Assembly (NCBI GenBank): GCA_001724265.1
Contig: MEDY01000062.1
Coordinates: 35,617-99,616 of the forward strand
DNA from: Rhizaria sp. SCN 62-66
Lineage: Eukaryota; Rhizaria, unplaced
DNA length: 64,000 nucleotides
Direction of reading: 5' to 3'
A model generated the notes under the pieces. The model did no database searches, was not told the DNA's origin, and saw only the letters and a program-made list of their open reading frames with translations. Shown one piece after another: positions 58,701 to 64,000 of the stretch; within the stretch, counting starts at the first letter, position 1; every line of letters begins with the position of its first letter. The position numbers and the translations under genes are program-made.

Positions 58701-61700
58701 CGAGCCCGACGTTGGAGCTGGCGGGCGTGCCCGAGGCTGGCTCCGTGCCGGTCGACGCCGCAGAGCCCGTGGTGCCAGCGCCGGTGGTAGCAGCCGGCGC
58801 TGTTGCAGCCAGGACCGACAGCGGCGTGCCGTGCGAAGACAGCGTCGCCAGCAGCGAATCCGACACCGGCGGCAGGCCCGCAGTGCTGGCGTCCTTGCGG
58901 GCGGCGCCTCCCGCAGAAGCAGCTGCAGCAGCAACTGCCGAGGCCGCTGCGGCGTGCCCGCCACGCATCGCTATGACGGCCTATTCGCCAGCAGCGGCGC
59001 GGAGATACATCTCAGCCGACGCCGTCGCGTGCGCCGCAGCGGTCGCCACATAACCGCCAGCCGCAGCGGCGACGCGCGCGGTCACGGTCGCGGCGTCGGG
59101 CGCGGACAGCAGCGCCCATTCAGCGCGCAGAAGCGGGTCCAGCGGCGTCGCGGCGACAGCGGCCCACGCGGCGGCCACGCGCGGCGGCTGGCGCGGGGCC
59201 GGGAAGCGCACGTACGGGACCCACAGCGACGGCCGCAGCACGGCGCGGCGCACGGCGAGCGGCGAGGACGTGGCGCCCTCGGTTGATGCGGCAGTGGCAC
59301 TGCTGCTGCTGGCGTCTGCGGTGGCCGCGTCGGCGACGACGCCCGCCGCGCCCGCAATCGCGGCGGCGGCTTCAGCGGCTGCGACGAGCCCAGTGTCGAC
59401 GAGCAGCGTGCCCTGCGCGCGGAATGCCGCGGTGAAGCGCAGCGCGACGTGGCGCGCAAGAGGGTGACCCTGTTCGTAGCGCACCGCGGTCGGCACGCGC
59501 ACGCCACGCAGGCGGCACAGCGCGCGCAGATGCTCTGCAGCCGACAGCGGGAGCAGCGGCGCTGACGCGGAAAGCGGGGCCGCGCAGCCCGTGCCGATGC
59601 GCAGCGGCAGCGAGAGCAGCCGCAGCAGGTGCAGATACTCGGCGTCAGCCAGCGGCACGTGCGGCGGCAGCGGCGGGAGAAACAGCGCGTCGGGCTCAGG
59701 CCGCGCGGCCGTGACGGCAACGATCGGCGCACCCAGGCCTAGTGCGGCAGCAGTATCGCCCAGAGGCGGCCAGGCCGCGTCAGTCACGGCCCGCAGCGCG
59801 CCGCCCGACAGCGCGGGCGCGAGCGACTCGAGCGCGAGCAGGAACGCGTGGGTACGCGTGACCCACTGCCCGTGCGCGTGTGCCGCGCCCCGCGCGCCGG
59901 TGGCGGCGGGCTGCGGCAGCGGAAACGCCGAGGGTGCGTGCTGGCTCACGGGCGCGGGCACCGCAACCACAGCCGAGCCAGTGTGGCTCGCGGTGCCAGC
60001 GGCGGCGGCGTGGGCGTGGAGGCCGCGGGGCGTGGCGGGCGGGGCGATGAGGCCGAGCCACTGCCACCACGACTGCCAGCGCGGGGCCGCGTTGCTTTGC
60101 GCGAGAGCGTGTACGATCGCCGCGGGAGATCCGCCACCCGTACCGGTGCTTAGCGCGTCGCCGCCGCTGAGCGCGCGCGAGGCCGCGAAGAAAACCCCAG
60201 GGATCGTGGCCCCGGGAGCGCCGGCCCCACGGCGCAGTGCCTCGGCGTAGCCCCAAATGCGGTCACCCAGCAGCAGCGGCACGGCGCGCAGACGCTGCAG
60301 CAGCGTGCGCGTGGGCAGCGTGGCGTTGAGCTCGGGGATCCACCAGCGCAGGAAGAGTGTGATATCAGATGGCATGAACTGCAGCGACAGATCGCCCGCG
60401 CGCTTCGCACCGCCCGCAGCGGCGGCGGTCGGCGCGCGCACCATCGTGGGCGCAGCGGGGCCCTGCTGCGGGCGCGCGTCGCCCTTGTGCTCGTCGCCCG
60501 TCGAGTTGTTATTGCTGCGCGCGTTCTGTTGCTTTGAGGCGCGCGCAAAGAGGATCGACCCCGCGGCCGCCGCGGCCGCTGAGCCCGCCACGCTGCCCCG
60601 GCGACCGCCCCCGGGCTTGCGGCGAGCGCCCGCGTCAGTTGCAGAGGTTTCGTCGCCGGAGTCGGGCCGCACGCGCGCCGGCGCGTCGTCGTCCGCGTCA
60701 GAGTCGGAGCCGGCGTCGCCAAGCCCGTCGCCGCCGCTGCCGCTGCCGCAGCCGAAGTCGCCCTCGGTGTCATCATCGCCAGCGCTGCCAGCGGCGGGAC
60801 CGCCCTCGCGCAGCACGGGCTCAGGCGCCGAGTAGCGGTCACGGTAAGGTCCGAGCACGTCCTCTTGCAGCGCACTCGTCTCATGTGGGGCCGTGAACAT
60901 CGCGCACAGACCCACAGTGATGTCACCCAGAGATAAATCGCCAGACCGCGCGCTCGCTAGCCTCGACGAGGAACCAGAGCCAGCGCCAGCGCTGCCGCTC
61001 GGACCCGTGCTCGCGCCCGCGCCCACCGTGGAAATGGGACGGCCCCCGCTCGTGCTAGCGGGCTGCGACGGCGCAACGCCGATGAGTTCAGCGGGGATGC
61101 CGCGCGGGAAAAGCCGTGCAACGCGTTCGCGTACGTCGAGATAGTCGCGCTCCACGGCGCGCACTGTGAGCGCGAAACGGCGCATAAGGCGGTCCAGCGA
61201 CGGCGCTGCGTGGCCCCGCGGGCGGCCGCTCGCGCTCGTGCTGTTGCGTGGCAGCGCAGAGGAGACATACGCGGCGGGGACTGAGGCGGAGGCAGTGGCG
61301 GCGGGGGGACGGTGAGAAGCCGCATGCGGGGGTGGCACCGCAGGGCCATATGCACTCGCCGTCGCAGCAGCTACAGTAAACCCCGGCTTGGTCGCACTGC
61401 TCGCCGCGCTGTGGGCAAGGCCTGAAGGCGTCGTGTGCGAGGTGTATCGCGGGAGAGCGGCCGCGATGGTCTCGGCGAGCACGATATCACCGCGCGCGAC
61501 GGCTTGCCGCAGCAGCGACCAGCGGCGGCACAGCCTCGCCTTGAGCAGGACCAGCGCAAGCATGTGAGAGAGCATAAACCGCGCAATCGTCACGGCGTGC
61601 GCGGCGAGCGTGTTGGCGGGCGTCTGCACCAGCCGCAGCTGCTGCGCGGCGGCGTCGGTGGGGAACCAGCTACCCGCCGCAGAGGCCGCCGCGCCCTGTG

Positions 61701-62283
61701 ACAGAGCGCTGAAAGCGTGCGGGGGGCGCATAACGCCGGCGAGAGTGCGCGCGCGGTCGTTTTTGAACTCGCTCGCTTTCGCGACGCTGCCCAGCGCGGC
61801 GGCGGCGGACGCGGCCGCGCGCGCAGCCTGCAGCTGTGCTAAATGAGCTGCGCCTGCTGAGGAGGCCTCGTCCGTTCCCGCGCCGGCACCAGCGCCTGTG
61901 GCAGTGCCGGCCGAGGACGCGGCGTTGGAAGCAAGCGGCGCAGACGCGCCCACAGCGCCTGTGGTGACAGCGGCTGCGTTAGTGGGGTCCGGGCTCGCGA
62001 ACTCGGCGGCCTGAGCGGCGAGTTGGCGGTGATAACCGCGCAGCTCTGCCTGGAACGAGCGGGTGAAGTCGAGGTTCTGCGTCAGCTCGGCAAGCAGCGG
62101 GCTGCGTACGGGGTCATCCTCGTCCAGCAGCGCTGCCAGCGACGCAGGCTCCCAGTGGGATGCCATAGAAGGGAAAGAGGCGCCCGCAGACGATGCGCCG
62201 CCTGCGAGTCCAAGCGCCCCTTCGGCACCATCCTCAGCAGAGGGCTGGCGCGGGGGCTTCGGCGTATGTTTTTGAGTTGACAT
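40753..62283 (-). CDS. Giant single-frame gene, about 7,176 residues, with three internal UAG codons; possibly CCDC162-like
   Basis: One reading frame runs from ATG 62283-62281 to TAA 40755-40753 without a frameshift, TAA or TGA, broken only by TAG at codons 1101, 4497 and 4530. Just 12 nt separate the first TAG from the next ATG, leaving no room for a second promoter. Composition is uniform: Ala/Ser/Thr/Pro-rich linkers with scattered conserved-looking helical islands, for example ITLFLRWWIPELNATL (about codon 640), LLHLLNFFRSVERRLTLDD (about 1257), LLDRWAIIVDLFEAEYAF (about 1549), and a coiled-coil-like end. From memory these islands resemble, in order, parts of the large DUF4549/CCDC162 family; that is unverified. 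There is no signal peptide. Alternatives are three tandem genes or a broken gene. With the standard code it would be annotated as three proteins of about 1100, 3391 and 2632 residues. Confidence 0.75.
48694..48696 (-). other. In-frame UAG read as sense (giant protein, codon 4530)
   Basis: Plus strand cta. Reads ...VAAYLADRE, TAG, PESDGLEPLQF.... Context TAG CCC. Confidence 0.7.
48793..48795 (-). other. In-frame UAG read as sense (giant protein, codon 4497)
   Basis: Plus strand cta. Reads ...LAATS, TAG, STSDTADGSASVV.... Context TAG TCA. The 32 codons between this TAG and the next one have ordinary coding composition. Confidence 0.7.
58981..58983 (-). other. In-frame UAG read as sense (giant protein, codon 1101)
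   Basis: Plus strand cta. Reads ...YLRAAAGE, TAG, AVIAMRGGHAAAA.... Context TAG GCC. Alanine-rich coding sequence runs through it with no change of base composition. Confidence 0.75.
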
Positions 62284-62351
62284 AAGCCTGTGAAATGGGT
62301 AAATCAAAGGGATGGGTGTCCGTAAATTTGAACTAGAAGCTCCGTATTTCG

Positions 62352-62358
62352 TATATAA
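62352..62358 (-). promoter_or_regulatory. TATA-like box for the giant gene
   Basis: Reads TTATATA on the minus strand, about 70 bp before ATG 62283, at the border between AT-rich spacer and GC-rich coding sequence. It is the only such border before the giant frame; none occurs near the internal TAG codons. Confidence 0.45.
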
Positions 62359-62809
62359 GCACTGGAGGAAGGTTAAATATCACTGCGGTCGAGGCTCGGA
62401 CAGAAACGACTTGAGTTTGAATCGGCCAATTAAAAACATGTGTATCTCGATGGAACTTCCGTGAACAGTAAAGTGATTATGGTGGGATTGTGCCTATGGT
62501 CGCTCACATATATCACATTTACCGCCGCACCATTAACGGAATATTACGCCTTCATTGACCTCATCTCGAAAGGTCGCCAACCCGAGATTCCTCGCTCTCC
62601 CTCATCGATGCATCGTGTTCGCCCAGAACCTCCCAGAGAGCGTCTGAAGATAGCATTGGCAATAAGAGCGTTGGTTCTGACAACTATGAATTCTGAATTA
62701 AACATATATACTGTATTTTTTCTCTAACTCTGTCTGTGCGCGCTTGTGCAAGCATCGCAGCTGGCAAGTCAACTTCGTTACGTTATGCCACTTCAAGTGC
62801 GTTGAGCGC
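62359..62809. other. AT-rich spacer with a doubtful small + strand frame
   Basis: About 450 bp. An open frame from ATG 62479 to TAA 62725-62727 would encode 82 residues with a hydrophobic start (VGLCLWSLTYITFTAAPL) and a Pro/Arg-rich middle. Nothing else supports it, and it could be chance or an isolated exon. No RNA gene seen. Confidence 0.25.
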
Positions 62810-63502
62810 TTAACGCTGCATCTGGTTCTGCTCAGCGCGGATAGGCGCGGCCTTTGCGGGCTCGGTCTTTACCGTCTCCACTTTTTTGACAGGCTCAGCC
62901 TTCTTGGCGGGCTCAGCCTTCACTGCCGCAGCCTTAACAGGCGCGGCCGCAGGTGCCTTGGCCTTCACGGGCGCTGTCTTAACAGGAGCTGCAGCAGGGG
63001 CAGCCTTCACAGGCGCAGCGGCAGGAGCGGCCTTGACCGGCGCCGCCGCGGGGACAGCCTTGGCCTTGACTGGCGCTGCGGCAGGCGGCGCCTTCATCGC
63101 GGCCGCCTTGACAGGGGCCGCCGCCGCGGGCGGAGCTGCCTTGGACTTGATCGGAGCCGCCTCAGGGGCCTTCACAGGGGCGGCGGGGGTGGCGGGGGCA
63201 GGGGCCTTGGTCTTGGCCTGGATCTTGGCCATGACGGGCGCGGCCTTGACCTGCGCAGGGGCTGCAGCGGGGGCCTTGATGGGCGCGGTTTTGGCCTTCA
63301 CGGGCTCGGCGGCTGGGGCAGCCTTGGCCTTGATCGGTTCGGCGGCCTTGACGGGGGCAGCTTTGACAGCTGCGGGTGCGGCGGGCTTGGGCTCGGCTTT
63401 GATGGGGGCCGCGGATTTGGCTTTGGGCGTGGCCGCGAACTGGTCGAGCGCGGCGGCGAATGTGGCGCAGTAGAACGCGAAGAGAATTAGGGCGAGACGC
63501 AT
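62810..63502 (-). CDS. Small secreted Lys/Ala/Pro-repeat protein
   Basis: 230 residues from ATG 63502-63500 to TAA 62812-62810, no introns. A clear signal peptide (MRLALILFAFYCATFAAA) is followed by about 200 residues made almost only of Ala, Pro, Val and Lys, in degenerate repeats of the type AAPVKA and PIKAKAAP. Acidic residues are rare, so the mature chain is a strongly basic, extended polymer-like protein. Histone-H1-tail-like composition is common in DNA-binding proteins, but the signal peptide argues for export, so a role in the cell surface, extracellular matrix or mucilage, or in binding anionic polysaccharide or mineral, is more likely. This is an inference from composition only. The repeats (about 62930-63440) vary in codon use, so they are not very recent. 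Confidence 0.7.
   Translation of the reverse strand: MRLALILFAFYCATFAAALDQFAATPKAKSAAPIKAEPKPAAPAAVKAAPVKAAEPIKAKAAPAAEPVKAKTAPIKAPAAAPAQVKAAPVMAKIQAKTKAPAPATPAAPVKAPEAAPIKSKAAPPAAAAPVKAAAMKAPPAAAPVKAKAVPAAAPVKAAPAAAPVKAAPAAAPVKTAPVKAKAPAAAPVKAAAVKAEPAKKAEPVKKVETVKTEPAKAAPIRAEQNQMQR
62930..63440 (-). repeat. Degenerate tandem repeat coding AAPVKA units
   Basis: Units of about 18-24 bp around GCnGCnCCnGTCAAGGC encode AAPVKA/PIKAKA repeats; the most regular block, with AAAPVKAAP repeated, is near 62980-63060. Confidence 0.7.
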
Positions 63503-64000
63503 GAGGGCGAGGTAGCTGGGGGCGACGGCAGGGATCGAAAAGTGAAAAGCAAATGCCTGGTTAGGAGAATCGCATATTAATGCATTAATAAAAATATGTT
63601 CTTATTTTCAAATAGGACATAAGCCTACCATTCTCTTGGCAGATGTTTTTGCATGCATCTCACGAGAATGCAGGCTTGTTTGCGAAACGCAACTTCGTCT
63701 ACATCCAGATTAGACGGTGAGCAGTGACTGTGAGTTCGGCCTGACTGCATAGAGGATTGAGACACCACTGTATCAACAAGCATCACCAATGTATTCAATG
63801 AATTGAATTTTCTCTCGCAATTATTTGTTTGTATTGAGCGGTGGTGTGACGCACGACATTTTACATAAAAAAGCATGTGAGACGGTGACGAAGACGGCCA
63901 CGTGTGTATTCCCCTCGCTGTGTCCAAAGGTGGTGTTTCTGTGTTCAAAAGTGGTGTTTCTTGTGTAAATGATAAGCATTTAAATACATATAATTCGAAT
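63503..64000. other. Right-hand flank, AT-rich, no gene seen
   Basis: 498 bp up to the window end. It starts with the 5' flank of the secreted repeat protein, where an A/T-rich stretch near 63570-63600 may serve as promoter. Short open frames here show no coding character. Confidence 0.5.

Noticed and set aside
48793-58983. Programmed stop-codon readthrough as the cause of the internal TAGs
   Set aside because: Readthrough signals usually have a set 3' context (such as CAA TTA or CTA after the stop). The seven sites have different next codons, and no gene end uses TAG. Not fully excluded without protein data.
40753-62283. The giant locus as a decaying pseudogene
   Set aside because: No frameshift, TAA or TGA in over 7,000 codons, with uniform coding composition. 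Decay would not produce only TAG stops.
1-64000. CRISPR arrays, insertion sequences, tRNA or rRNA genes, viral insertions
   Set aside because: I looked for direct-repeat/spacer patterns, transposase-like frames, tRNA box patterns and rRNA sequence and saw none. Weak tRNA-like B-box strings in AT-rich spacers did not fold into a cloverleaf by eye.

Overview
This is nuclear DNA of a unicellular eukaryote (a protist). It carries typical eukaryotic genes: the Mtr4 exosome helicase, mitochondrial succinyl-CoA:3-ketoacid CoA-transferase, the rRNA-processing protein PWP2, a Cdc20/Cdh1-type APC/C activator, a RING protein and a secretory-route histidine acid phosphatase. Coding DNA is very GC-rich with alanine-, glycine- and serine-rich low-complexity inserts. 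Short AT-rich spacers separate the genes and often hold a TATA-like box. Introns are few, GT-AG, and about 100-160 nt. I cannot name the lineage.

Layout, left to right: the last codons of a + strand gene (1-74); an enlarged Cdh1/Fizzy-related protein (734-6400, +); a Gln/Ala-rich protein (9006-6682, -); a three-exon histidine acid phosphatase (9423-12660, +); two long disordered proteins (17803-13079 and about 23340-18322, both -); MTR4 (24415-28389, +); SCOT/OXCT1 (28998-30608, +); PWP2 (31610-35830, +); a five-exon membrane RING protein (36362-38262, +); a helical-repeat protein (about 40258-38519, -); one enormous frame for a protein of about 7,176 residues (62283-40753, -); and a small secreted Lys/Ala/Pro-repeat protein (63502-62810, -).

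The central observation is that UAG appears to be a sense codon here. Four separate genes are cut by stop codons that lie exactly in frame inside otherwise continuous coding sequence, and all seven of these stops are TAG. They are one in PWP2 (inside its conserved WD40 region), one in the 9006-6682 gene, two in the helical-repeat gene and three in the giant gene. All 13 gene ends that I can see use TAA (7) or TGA (6), and none uses TAG. The bases after the seven TAGs share no readthrough context. Gln is the most likely meaning, but the amino acid is not proven from this window. Annotated with the standard code, PWP2, the giant protein and two other genes would be wrongly split.

The genes do not form one pathway. 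Mtr4 and PWP2 both serve nucleolar RNA processing, Cdh1 and the RING protein both act in ubiquitin pathways, and SCOT is mitochondrial ketone-body metabolism.
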